Below, piece after piece: positions 39,943-46,432 of a stretch of DNA of 58,968 bases (the stretch's first letter is position 1; the number at the start of each line of letters is the position of its first letter). The position numbers were made by a program, and so were the translations under genes. Below the pieces are notes generated by a model. That model was not told the DNA's origin. It worked only from the letters and a program-made list of their open reading frames with translations, and searched no databases. The DNA comes from a virus: IMG/VR virus record IMGVR_UViG_3300046542_000627, positions 1-58,968 of that record, one strand, 5' to 3'.

Positions 39943-40815
39943 ATGACCAAGAAACGTATCCTCCCGCCCGAGCTGCTTGCCGAGTGCGCAGCCGCGCACG
40001 ACCTGTTCCTCTCCAAGAAGAACGAGTTGAAGCTCAGCCAAAAGAAAATCGCCGATGAGGCGGGAATGACGCCGGCTGCCGTGAACTTGTATTTCAAGGG
40101 CATCAATCCCCTGAACACCAAGTTCGCAGCCGTCCTGTCGCGCATGCTCGAAGAGCCAGTAGAGAAATTCAGCAAGCGCCTAGCTGATGAGATCGAGTCA
40201 CTTACCAGCACTGCGAGACCGATTGCGCCCCAGTCATCCGCGGACATTGTTCAGCAGATGCTGGCGAAGCACGGGAAGAACCTGTCAGACGACGCTCGGC
40301 AAAAGATTGCTGACGCAGTCGAGGAAGTGGCTTCCAGCACTAACGGCTCGAACGTCATTACCGTCGACTTCTCCCGTCCAGGTCAGGTAGGTGACGAAGT
40401 GTGGATCGCGCACTACGACGTGCGCGCCGCAATGGGCGGCGGGCAGATCCCGCACGAATATCCCGAAATGCTTCAGGACATCAGGGTCAGCCCCAAGCAT
40501 CTGCGCGAGATGGGCGTCACGTTCAAGGAGCACTTCCATCTCAAGGTGATCACCGGCTGGGGCCAGTCAATGGCCCCGACGATCAAGGACCGCGACCCTC
40601 TGCTGGTCGACGTCACGATCCGGGAGTTCACGGGAGACGGCATCTACCTCTTCTCCCACGATGAGATGCTCTACGTGAAGCGGCTCCAGAAGAAAGGTAA
40701 AACCCTGTTCAAGATGATCTCGGACAACAAGCACCACGATCCAGAAGATATCCGGGTCGACGATACCCACATCCTGGCTCGCGTGCTGTATGTGTGGAAT
40801 GGGCAGCCGGTGTGA
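39943..40815 (+). CDS. cI: CI-like repressor, HTH plus S24 peptidase domain
   Basis: A 290-residue protein. About 15-60 is the HTH (LKLSQKKIADEAGMTPAAVNLYFKG), 90-150 a linker, and 195-285 the LexA/S24 fold with catalytic Ser209 (GWGQSMAPTI) and Lys246 (LYVKRLQ). The cleavage region (near 158-170, HYDVRAAMGGGQIP) lacks the usual Ala-Gly pair and reads Ala-Met-Gly instead, so RecA-stimulated autocleavage is uncertain. Start at ATG 39943; the upstream TTG of the open frame lies in an operator. It should bind the two operator clusters and maintain lysogeny. Confidence 0.88.
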   Translation: MTKKRILPPELLAECAAAHDLFLSKKNELKLSQKKIADEAGMTPAAVNLYFKGINPLNTKFAAVLSRMLEEPVEKFSKRLADEIESLTSTARPIAPQSSADIVQQMLAKHGKNLSDDARQKIADAVEEVASSTNGSNVITVDFSRPGQVGDEVWIAHYDVRAAMGGGQIPHEYPEMLQDIRVSPKHLREMGVTFKEHFHLKVITGWGQSMAPTIKDRDPLLVDVTIREFTGDGIYLFSHDEMLYVKRLQKKGKTLFKMISDNKHHDPEDIRVDDTHILARVLYVWNGQPV

Positions 40816-40833
40816 TTGATAGCAGGAGGACTT

Positions 40834-41073
40834 ATGCCTCTGAACAAACCAAATCAACAGCTCCGGCGCGACCTCACAGGGTCGGCATCAGACCTGAAGT
40901 GGGCAACTGTTGACCTGTTGCGGATTGCTGAGCGGTTGAGCCTGGCGGGCAATGAGTCAGATGCGCAGACGCTGCTGAAGATCTGCGTAGTATTTCAGGC
41001 ATCCGAGGACAAGCTCGCAAGCTACGCGGATGAAGTGCGAGACGGGCGGATTGTACGGGAACGGGCCGAATAG
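40834..41073 (+). CDS. small helical protein in the cI operon
   Basis: A 79-residue protein (MPLNKPNQQLRRDLTGSASDLKWA). AGGAGG precedes the ATG by 4 bases and the gene begins 18 bases after cI, so it is in the lysogenic transcript. All-helical appearance (LKWATVDLLRIAERLSLAGNESDAQTLLKI). Function unknown. Confidence 0.65.
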   Translation: MPLNKPNQQLRRDLTGSASDLKWATVDLLRIAERLSLAGNESDAQTLLKICVVFQASEDKLASYADEVRDGRIVRERAE

Positions 41074-41113
41074 CCGGCGTAATGGAGATTTGCAGGGAAA
41101 GGACCGACCACCA

Positions 41114-41332
41114 ATGACTCAATGGCGAACACAGGGGTTCTGGAGCAAGGCAGGGACCTATACTCTGGTTGCGCTCTTGATGATGTTTCCTGGTTACAGC
41201 GGCGATAGTTTGCTGTCCAGTGGAGCATCCAATCGCAAGCGGGTTTTCAGCCCTCGGTTCGTTGTGCTTTGCGTTTTCGTGACTGTGCTTGAGCTGGCAG
41301 CTCTGAGCCACTTCTATGGCGTGCGCCGGTGA
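41114..41332 (+). CDS. small membrane protein in the cI operon
   Basis: A 72-residue protein with two hydrophobic segments (TYTLVALLMMFPGYS and FVVLCVFVTVLELAALSHF). The ribosome site is weak. Small membrane proteins expressed with the repressor are often superinfection-exclusion factors; this is only a suggestion. Confidence 0.5.
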   Translation: MTQWRTQGFWSKAGTYTLVALLMMFPGYSGDSLLSSGASNRKRVFSPRFVVLCVFVTVLELAALSHFYGVRR

Positions 41333-41416
41333 GGTGCGGAATTAGCGGATTGTTCGGGATAGGGATGAGTAGCTCGTGCGTCGCGAATTTGTAAGGGCGA
41401 CGATTGCCTATAGTGA

Positions 41417-42157
41417 TTGAAATGGACGCATGACTATAATCAGCTGATGAAAGAGTTAACGCTTTACCTCGACGACCTCACCCCCGGCCAACTCTCGATG
41501 AGGCGGCTTGCGGACTACCTGCGCGCACTTTCCGCGTTCTATGGCTGCGAGGATTCCGTTCATTTCGATCGCGTGGACACTGGCTCGGCCCAGCTGAAGT
41601 CCTACGTAGAGGAAAAAGCTTTCCCACTTGTGATGAACCAGGTGCGCGAGGTATCTGGCGGGCTGGGGAAAAAGTCGGCCATCTCTGCCTACAAAACTCT
41701 TTCAGGACTCATGGCGGCCGATGGTACAGGGGCGTCCATAAGGTCTGAGGGAGCGCAGATATTCCAGTTCCCTAGCATCAAGTATGAAGAGCCCCCCCTT
41801 CGAATAGTTAAACCGTCCAGTATACAAGGACGCCTTTACAGTGTCGGCGGCAAGGATGATACGGTACCAGTCAGGATTGAAGGTGCCGACAATGAGAGCT
41901 TGTTATGCGAAGCAGATGTCGCAATCGCAGAACGTCTAGCGCAGCTGCTGTTCAAGCCTGTTCGCTTGCACGGTGATGGTGAGTGGCAGCGCTCCAGTGA
42001 TGGGGTATGGAAGCTGGTGAAGTTGAGGATAAGCACATTCACCAAGTTGGAAGACATTGGCTTCAAGGAAGCTATAGCCAGGCTCAAAGCCGCAGGGGGG
42101 GTTGATTGGAACGAAATGTCTAGCGGCCACTCCAGTATTTTGGAAACAAGGGGTTAG
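41417..42157 (+). CDS. partner protein of a PIN nuclease
   Basis: A 246-residue protein starting with TTG (an ATG at 41447 is an alternative). About 10-75 is a helical start (TLYLDDLTPGQLSMRRLADYLRALSAFYGCEDSVHFDRVDTGSAQL); the remainder is beta-rich with GGKDDTVPVRIEGADNESLLCEADVAIAERLAQLLFKPVRLHGDGEW. I recall an uncharacterised family with the same GGKDDTVPV motif that is encoded directly before PIN-domain genes. It ends 2 bases before the PIN gene. It is probably the antitoxin or sensor of a two-gene module. Confidence 0.6.
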   Translation: MKWTHDYNQLMKELTLYLDDLTPGQLSMRRLADYLRALSAFYGCEDSVHFDRVDTGSAQLKSYVEEKAFPLVMNQVREVSGGLGKKSAISAYKTLSGLMAADGTGASIRSEGAQIFQFPSIKYEEPPLRIVKPSSIQGRLYSVGGKDDTVPVRIEGADNESLLCEADVAIAERLAQLLFKPVRLHGDGEWQRSSDGVWKLVKLRISTFTKLEDIGFKEAIARLKAAGGVDWNEMSSGHSSILETRG

Positions 42158-42159
42158 GA

Positions 42160-42693
42160 TTGAAGATCGTCATTGATACAAATGTCCTAGTCCAGATCAT
42201 GCAAAACGAAGGGGCCAGGGATCTTCGTGATCCAGAGACGGATCAAATTGTTGATAACGCCTTTATGCGGGCTCAGGCTCTTGTAGAGAAGATCGAAGCT
42301 ATCAAGGGCGTAGTTGTACTGCCCGCCCCCGTATTGGCTGAATACTTGATAGGTATTAGCCGTGACAGCTATCAGAAGCATCTGGACATTATCAATAGCG
42401 TCAAATGCATCGAGATATCAGCGTTTGATCAGCTGGCGGCAATAGAGTGCGCGATGCTCGTCAGTAACCAAGAAATGAAAATGCTTGATCCTGACTCGAC
42501 GATGGCCAAGCTCAAATATGATCGGCAGATTTTGGCTATTTCAGTAGCCTCTGGCGCAAAAGAAATTTGGACTCATGATAAGCAGATATACCGACGAGCC
42601 GGGACGGTTGGAATTCTAGCTCGGTCCCTGTCCAGCATCCCTGCGAATCCCAAGCAGCTCGATTTCGACAGCGATATAAAATCACCTCTGTGA
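42160..42693 (+). CDS. PIN-domain nuclease (VapC-like)
   Basis: A 177-residue protein starting with TTG. The acidic residues of a PIN active site are visible: D6 in IVIDTNVL, E61 in VLAEYLIG, D121 in KYDRQILAIS and D140 in IWTHDKQIY. PIN nucleases cut RNA, often tRNA or rRNA. The gene closes the cI operon, with a terminator 9 bases after its stop. With its partner it sits in the place that lambda uses for rexAB, a common place for exclusion genes. Confidence 0.8.
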   Translation: MKIVIDTNVLVQIMQNEGARDLRDPETDQIVDNAFMRAQALVEKIEAIKGVVVLPAPVLAEYLIGISRDSYQKHLDIINSVKCIEISAFDQLAAIECAMLVSNQEMKMLDPDSTMAKLKYDRQILAISVASGAKEIWTHDKQIYRRAGTVGILARSLSSIPANPKQLDFDSDIKSPL

Positions 42694-42701
42694 TCAGGCA
42701 C

Positions 42702-42730
42702 GCCCGGTCAAGCGCCGGGCTTCTCGTTTT
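42702..42730 (+). terminator. rho-independent terminator of the cI operon
   Basis: GCCCGG/CCGGGC stem (42702-42720) followed by TTCTCGTTTT. Confidence 0.75.
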
Positions 42731-42792
42731 ATGCTTGAACCACTTCTGCTATCGTCATGCGCACTAGTTAAGCGTGAGGGAATCAGCAGGGA

Positions 42793-43119
42793 ATGGCAGC
42801 TTTGAAAGTTTTGGCAATCGCATTGCTTGCGTTGGGCAGTACCCGGGCGGCGGCAGGTCAGATTGATAACCCCATTGATCGTGCGATGGTTCGGACTACT
42901 ACTGGACCGACTTTCTTCAGCTCTGCCGCCACCGATGTCACGTCTCATCCCAACAAGTATTTTGGCTTGGCTAAAGCTGATGCCCTTGCTTTCATCGGTT
43001 CAGACGGTGAAATTCGTGGTGCTCAGTTTGAGCAGGCGGCTCGCTACTATCGCGAGACCTACAGCCCGCCACTTATGTCGGACATACAACTGGCCCAGGC
43101 AATCGCGACTTCGCACTGA
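42793..43119 (+). CDS. DUF2388-family exported protein
   Basis: A 108-residue protein with a signal peptide (MAALKVLAIALLALGSTRAAAG). FFSSAATDVTSHPNKYFGLAKADALAFIGSDGEIRGAQFEQAARYYRE ... SDIQLAQAI is the DUF2388 pattern that I know from Pseudomonas chromosomes. It lies between two terminators, so it is an independent gene carried by the phage. Function unknown. Confidence 0.8.
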   Translation: MAALKVLAIALLALGSTRAAAGQIDNPIDRAMVRTTTGPTFFSSAATDVTSHPNKYFGLAKADALAFIGSDGEIRGAQFEQAARYYRETYSPPLMSDIQLAQAIATSH

Positions 43120-43179
43120 GAGCATTCACGCTTTTTTCACGCACTGTCCCGTATGGTCATCACAGCTCCTAGTGTGTTT

Positions 43180-43214
43180 AAGCCCGTTGACTCCCCATCA
43201 CGGGCTTTTCTTTT
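43180..43214 (+). terminator. rho-independent terminator
   Basis: AAGCCCG ... CGGGCTT stem (43180-43207) followed by TTCTTTT, after the DUF2388 gene. Confidence 0.75.
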
Positions 43215-43300
43215 GCCTGCTGTTCGTCGCCTTTCTCCCCAGCCCCCCTCACTTTCCTGCGCCTGATCTATGCTGCCATTTCAATATCAGGAGCACGGCC

Positions 43301-43510
43301 ATGGACCGAACTGAAGTAACCCCGACTTTACTCAATGCTTTGCTCCGAAACCAAGCTGCCATTGCTGATGCTTTGCAGCATCTGGCAGCCTGGGCGGAAG
43401 ACAACGGTCACTCTCCGGTAGCCATAGCAGTTCGGGAACGCCTGCAAACCGTCGAGCGAAGCCAATCCGTCATTGGAGCCTGTGTTGGAGCGCTAATGCA
43501 GCCCAGATAG
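43301..43510 (+). CDS. small phage protein, function unknown
   Basis: A 69-residue helical protein (MDRTEVTPTLLNALLRNQAAIAD) preceded by CAGGAG. I know similar small proteins from Pseudomonas prophages without a function. It is a single-gene unit after the DUF2388 terminator. Confidence 0.6.
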   Translation: MDRTEVTPTLLNALLRNQAAIADALQHLAAWAEDNGHSPVAIAVRERLQTVERSQSVIGACVGALMQPR

Positions 43511-43587
43511 CCGCGACCGTGCTTCTTTCTCCCTCGATTTAGGCTGGCCCTGCCCGGACGCCCACTAGCGCCATCCGTTCCGGCACA

Positions 43588-43845
43588 TCAAGCTTGACGT
43601 CGGCGAGCGGTTGCCCTGATATGGCCTATTCTCGCCTCTTCTTTGATTTCGCCAATAAGCGCGGCGATCGCACGACTTGAAACGAGGCGAGAAGAATCTA
43701 TTCCTGTAACCGTCAACTCCTCCATGTCAGAGTTTTGACCAAAGATCTGAATCGTCATCGATCCGGCCGGCTCTATAGTGCAGATGCATTTTTTTGGTAA
43801 GAATGCCGTCTCGACGATGTGCCGCAATTCGAGATGAGAAATCAT
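43588..43845 (-). CDS. DUF1652-family protein
   Basis: An 85-residue protein. MISHLELRHIVETAFLPKKCICTIEPAGSMTIQIF ... GIDSSRLVSSRAIAALIGEIKEE is the DUF1652 pattern, a Pseudomonas-typical family of unknown role. Orientation is opposite to its left neighbour and it overlaps nothing. Its presence supports the host assignment. Confidence 0.8.
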   Translation of the reverse strand: MISHLELRHIVETAFLPKKCICTIEPAGSMTIQIFGQNSDMEELTVTGIDSSRLVSSRAIAALIGEIKEEARIGHIRATARRRQA

Positions 43846-43938
43846 TGATACCCTCCTTAATTGTGCTGCTCAGCCTTCCCGCAGCTGGCCGGATAATTAT
43901 AGCCGCCCACTCTGATTTTTCCGGCCTAGATGGCGCGA

Positions 43939-44241
43939 TCAAAAAGGCGCTGGCTCCTCATCCCTCTCCTCTGCCGCCTCGCTCGGCCGATCTTCCACCG
44001 CAACCGGCTCCCACCTCACCGTCACGGCACCATCATCCTCGAACGTTAAATCCAGCTCGTCCGTAGCGGATAAAACTCCCATCACCTCCTCCCACTCCCG
44101 ATCCCCATCTGTATCCAGGCGGTGAATCGTCACCCAGCGCTGAACCTGCGCGACTGGATGGTTGATCATTTCTGACACTCGCAGCCCCAAGCGCTCTACC
44201 CCGGACATCTCGACTCGTACTGCTGGTTTGGCGCTACTCAT
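43939..44241 (-). CDS. small phage protein next to the second operator cluster
   Basis: A 100-residue protein with a helical start, a central strand-rich part (QVQRWVTIHRLDTDGDREWEEVMGVL ... LDLTFEDDGAVTVRWEPV) and an acidic tail. The ATG follows GGAGGG. It is divergent from the plus-strand early operon and begins 70 bases left of the operators at 44311-44350, so CI could repress it too. Function unknown. Confidence 0.65.
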   Translation of the reverse strand: MSSAKPAVRVEMSGVERLGLRVSEMINHPVAQVQRWVTIHRLDTDGDREWEEVMGVLSATDELDLTFEDDGAVTVRWEPVAVEDRPSEAAEERDEEPAPF

Positions 44242-44310
44242 TTTTCCCTCCTATGGCTGTATATCCATCCAGTAATGACAAAAGCATAACGCACGTCCAA
44301 CGAAAATAAA

Positions 44311-44353
44311 TTAACCATCGGTATTGACGTAAAAATATACCGATGGTTAACTA
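44311..44353 (+). promoter_or_regulatory. left-type operator pair with rightward early promoter
   Basis: Two operators with the word seen between cro and cI: TTAACCATCGGTATT at 44311-44325 and its inverse TATACCGATGGTTAA at 44336-44350, 25 bases apart. TTGACG (44324-44329) and TAACTA (44348-44353), 18 bases apart, form a promoter that both sites cover. This is the counterpart of lambda OL/pL and drives the recombination-excision-integration operon. Confidence 0.8.
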
Positions 44354-44359
44354 CATCCA

Positions 44360-44628
44360 TCGAAGCGCAGAACAGGCGCCGCGACAGGGACTGAAAGGCC
44401 CCGCCACTCTTTAACAATCTGCGCAATACGAACAACGACGGCACTGCCTCTACGGCGACCGGAGATCAGATAGCCCCGAAAGGCTACCAACGCGAGGACC
44501 ACCTCGACGGCTGACTAGAGCGAAAGGCTCAAACCGAGTGAATGACCCGCTACGCGGTGCCAGCAGTAACTACAGATTTCTGATGCCGCTTCTATGAGGC
44601 GGCATTGGAAATCAACGGGAGTCACGAG
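44360..44628 (+). promoter_or_regulatory. early leader with boxA and hairpins, possible nut-like region
   Basis: CTCTTTAACAAT at 44407-44418 matches the boxA of rRNA leaders. Small hairpins follow, among them GAGC-GAAAG-GCTC near 44518-44530 and ATGCCGC/GCGGCAT at 44583-44605. This is the layout of nut sites, but no N-like gene is recognised. There is no larger gene in these 270 bases. Confidence 0.5.
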
Positions 44629-44790
44629 ATGCAGAAATTCGGATGTGCAAACAATCAGGAGGCGGCCGACAGCGAATGCCGCAGGCAATGTCGGCTGGCA
44701 AAGAAGAATGGCAGTACGGTGCCTTACAGCCTCTCCCGAATGATTGAGGCGAAGGTGCCGCTTTCAACAATTCGCGCAGTATCCCGTTGA
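44629..44790 (+). CDS. small early protein, function unknown
   Basis: A 53-residue basic protein (MQKFGCANNQEAADSECRRQCRLAKKNG). GGGAG 7 bases before the ATG at 44629; an ATG at 44605 in the same frame has no such site. Three cysteines in the first half and a basic segment are compatible with RNA or DNA binding. As first gene of the early operon it could be an N-like antiterminator, which I cannot support further. Confidence 0.45.
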   Translation: MQKFGCANNQEAADSECRRQCRLAKKNGSTVPYSLSRMIEAKVPLSTIRAVSR

Positions 44791-44850
44791 CGATTTCACT
44801 GGCTGGCCTTGGCGACAGGGCCAGACGGGAAATCAACCGGAGCAAACGAA

Positions 44851-45048
44851 ATGGTCATCATCGAAGACGACTTCACAAGCGGCGCACAGGTAAGCATGCA
44901 GATGGACAAAGAGGCCGGTGAGCTATTTGTATTTCATTGCCCCGCTGGTCAAGGCTGCAAAGTAAGCAAGTGGCCGCTGGATAGCTACCACATGCCAATC
45001 GCGGTTGCTCATTACGAACAATGCTGCGAGCTGGAACGCGCCGTCTAA
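44851..45048 (+). CDS. small early protein, function unknown
   Basis: A 65-residue protein (MVIIEDDFTSGAQVSMQMDKEAGELFVFHCPAGQGCKVSK). GGAG lies 8 bases before the ATG at 44851. A beta-rich first half with two Cys, then a helix. The last gene before the 565-base structured stretch. Confidence 0.5.
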   Translation: MVIIEDDFTSGAQVSMQMDKEAGELFVFHCPAGQGCKVSKWPLDSYHMPIAVAHYEQCCELERAV

Positions 45049-45614
45049 ACAACCAGCGCCACGGCAGCCTGACGTTAACTGCCCGATCCTCTCAGAGAGA
45101 GCGCATCGGGGTGTGATCTACAGCAGAGCAAGGCACCCGACTAGTAATCGGGCCAGCCACTGAGCACCGTCGACATAGCGCGGCGGCAGGCAATGCCAGA
45201 GGTGACGGCCTCGCGTAGATCACACCCCGATGCGGACGAAACTGCGGCCTATAACCGCCCACCTGTATCCAGCTACCAGAGGGCATCCCCGTAGCTGAAA
45301 CCCTGAAAAGGAAAGAAGCCATGTAGTGGGCCATCGAATCACCCCGTGCGGCGCAGCAAGCCTGAAGGCTGCGCCCAAATCTCCTAACAGGCAGCGGACA
45401 GCAGGCCGTCGATGTCACCGCGCATCGGCCGGGCAACCGGTAGGCCACCCCAGCGCATGAAGACAACTTGATGCTGCAAACCCAGGCCGTCGCCAGTAGT
45501 GAGCCTGGGCACCCTTCCCGAATCCACCCGTCAGTCCTCCCCTCGCGCCCATCGGCAATAGCGAGCGGCCGAGGGCTGAGCGAGTGGATTTGAACATCAA
45601 CCACGGAGGCGACC
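45049..45614 (+). other. 565-base gene-free stretch with extensive inverted repeats
   Basis: No plus-strand gene with a ribosome site is present, and the open minus-strand frame here lacks coding features. It contains the 20-bp inverted repeat described separately, a CCCAGGC/GCCTGGG hairpin near 45480-45510, several smaller hairpins, and at 45321 a start codon that is followed at once by a stop codon (ATGTAG) behind a GGAAAG site. Such a long gene-free stretch in a phage early operon is unusual. Confidence 0.55.
45102..45234 (+). ncRNA. candidate structured RNA closed by a perfect 20-bp stem
   Basis: Bases 45102-45121 are the exact reverse complement of 45215-45234; pairing ends abruptly at both sides. 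The 93 bases between contain a CCCGA/TCGGG hairpin with a 7-base loop (45136-45152). Transcribed from the early promoter it would fold into a 133-nt element. A miniature mobile element with 20-bp terminal repeats is the alternative, but I see no target duplication at its ends. Confidence 0.5.
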
Positions 45615-45854
45615 ATGACCGACTTCGATCTTGAGCGTTATCAGGACAGCGCCCAGGGCCGGTCCTCTGTACGCGACCGGTGGGGCAACGAGAGGCCGCG
45701 CCTCGATGACTTCATTCACGACTACGACACCCCTGCCGATCGTAAAGCGCGCCTCGAACGTGATCTGGTTCGCCGCCAAAAACTGCGGGCAAATATCCAG
45801 GCATGCATGGCTCAGATGGAGCTGATTTGCCCACCAAAAGGAGGTTCTGCATGA
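45615..45854 (+). CDS. small early protein, function unknown
   Basis: A 79-residue, highly charged protein (MTDFDLERYQDSAQGRSSVRDRWGNERPRLDDFIHDYDT). A GGAGG site lies 5 bases before the ATG. Helical, Arg-rich C-terminal half. First of four genes joined by short overlaps. Confidence 0.6.
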   Translation: MTDFDLERYQDSAQGRSSVRDRWGNERPRLDDFIHDYDTPADRKARLERDLVRRQKLRANIQACMAQMELICPPKGGSA

Positions 45855-46078
45855 CCAAGCATGAAATAGCCGTCGGCATGATCGACTCGCGGATTCAGAA
45901 GCTGGTTAAAAACGGCGATGACTACAGCCTTCATTGCGAAACTCAGATGGCAGTGGAAATGGCCTACGCGCTCAGCGCCATCGACTGCCGTGAGCACACC
46001 CGCTACACCCAGTGCCTGATGTTCATCCGCTCCCGCTCAACTGAAGCACTGCTTGAAAATATGCGGAGGTGCGCATGA
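45851..46078 (+). CDS. small early protein, function unknown
   Basis: A 75-residue helical protein (MTKHEIAVGMIDSRIQKLVKNGDD). AGGAGG 7 bases before the ATG at 45851, which overlaps the previous stop by ATGA. No family recognised. Confidence 0.6.
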   Translation: MTKHEIAVGMIDSRIQKLVKNGDDYSLHCETQMAVEMAYALSAIDCREHTRYTQCLMFIRSRSTEALLENMRRCA

Positions 46079-46269
46079 GTCAGCCAATTGTGAAGTCGCT
46101 GATCGAAGAGCAGCTCGAAGAAATCGACCGTTCGCCCGCAATCATCCGCTGCGGCATGCCCTTCAATGAGGTCATCGGCCGCCCTCGGGAGTTTCTGGTG
46201 AGCGCCCTGCCCCAGCGCCTGGCTGCGACCATGAAGGGCGGCCGGATCGCAGTAAGGGTCCGGCAATGA
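46075..46269 (+). CDS. small early protein, function unknown
   Basis: A 64-residue protein (MSQPIVKSLIEEQLEEIDRSPAIIR). GGAGG sits 5 bases before the ATG at 46075; an ATG at 46069 is in frame but too close to it. It overlaps its left neighbour by four bases and the next gene by ATGA. Confidence 0.6.
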   Translation: MSQPIVKSLIEEQLEEIDRSPAIIRCGMPFNEVIGRPREFLVSALPQRLAATMKGGRIAVRVRQ

Positions 46270-46385
46270 ATGCCAGTCAGCGTCGACGGCGCTATGTCTT
46301 CTGGCGCGGCTCGTTCCCGGTCCTCGCAGGCTTCACCTTTCTAATGCTGGCCCTGTGTCTGGCTGATCGCATCGCTCCGCTGTAA
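46266..46385 (+). CDS. 39-residue membrane protein
   Basis: A very short gene beginning with an ATGA overlap. The product opens with a basic stretch (MNASQRRRRYVFWRG) followed by one membrane helix (SFPVLAGFTFLMLALCLADRI), an in-to-out single-pass topology. The overlap is the main support. Small inner-membrane peptides in early operons often act against host or superinfecting phage, which here is speculation. Confidence 0.5.
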   Translation: MNASQRRRRYVFWRGSFPVLAGFTFLMLALCLADRIAPL

Positions 46386-46432
46386 TCCCCTTCCAATGTT
46401 CAAGGCTGCGTATAGCGCGGCAAGGAATCGTC

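Noticed and set aside
45127-45160. tRNA-like anticodon arm (CCCGA, 7-base loop CTAGTAA, TCGGG) after a GAGC as in a D-stem
   Set aside because: There is no T-arm with the GGTTCGA motif, no acceptor stem partner and the D-stem spacing is wrong; the hairpin is part of the larger inverted-repeat element.
45321-45326. ATG directly followed by TAG behind a GGAAAG site, a possible start-stop element
   Set aside because: Too little to support; the following codons do not continue any gene, so it was only mentioned in the intergenic entry.
45092-45616. 174-codon open frame on the minus strand
   Set aside because: It crosses the perfect inverted repeat, has an odd composition rich in Cys, Ser and Arg, and no ribosome site; it looks like a chance frame in GC-rich DNA.
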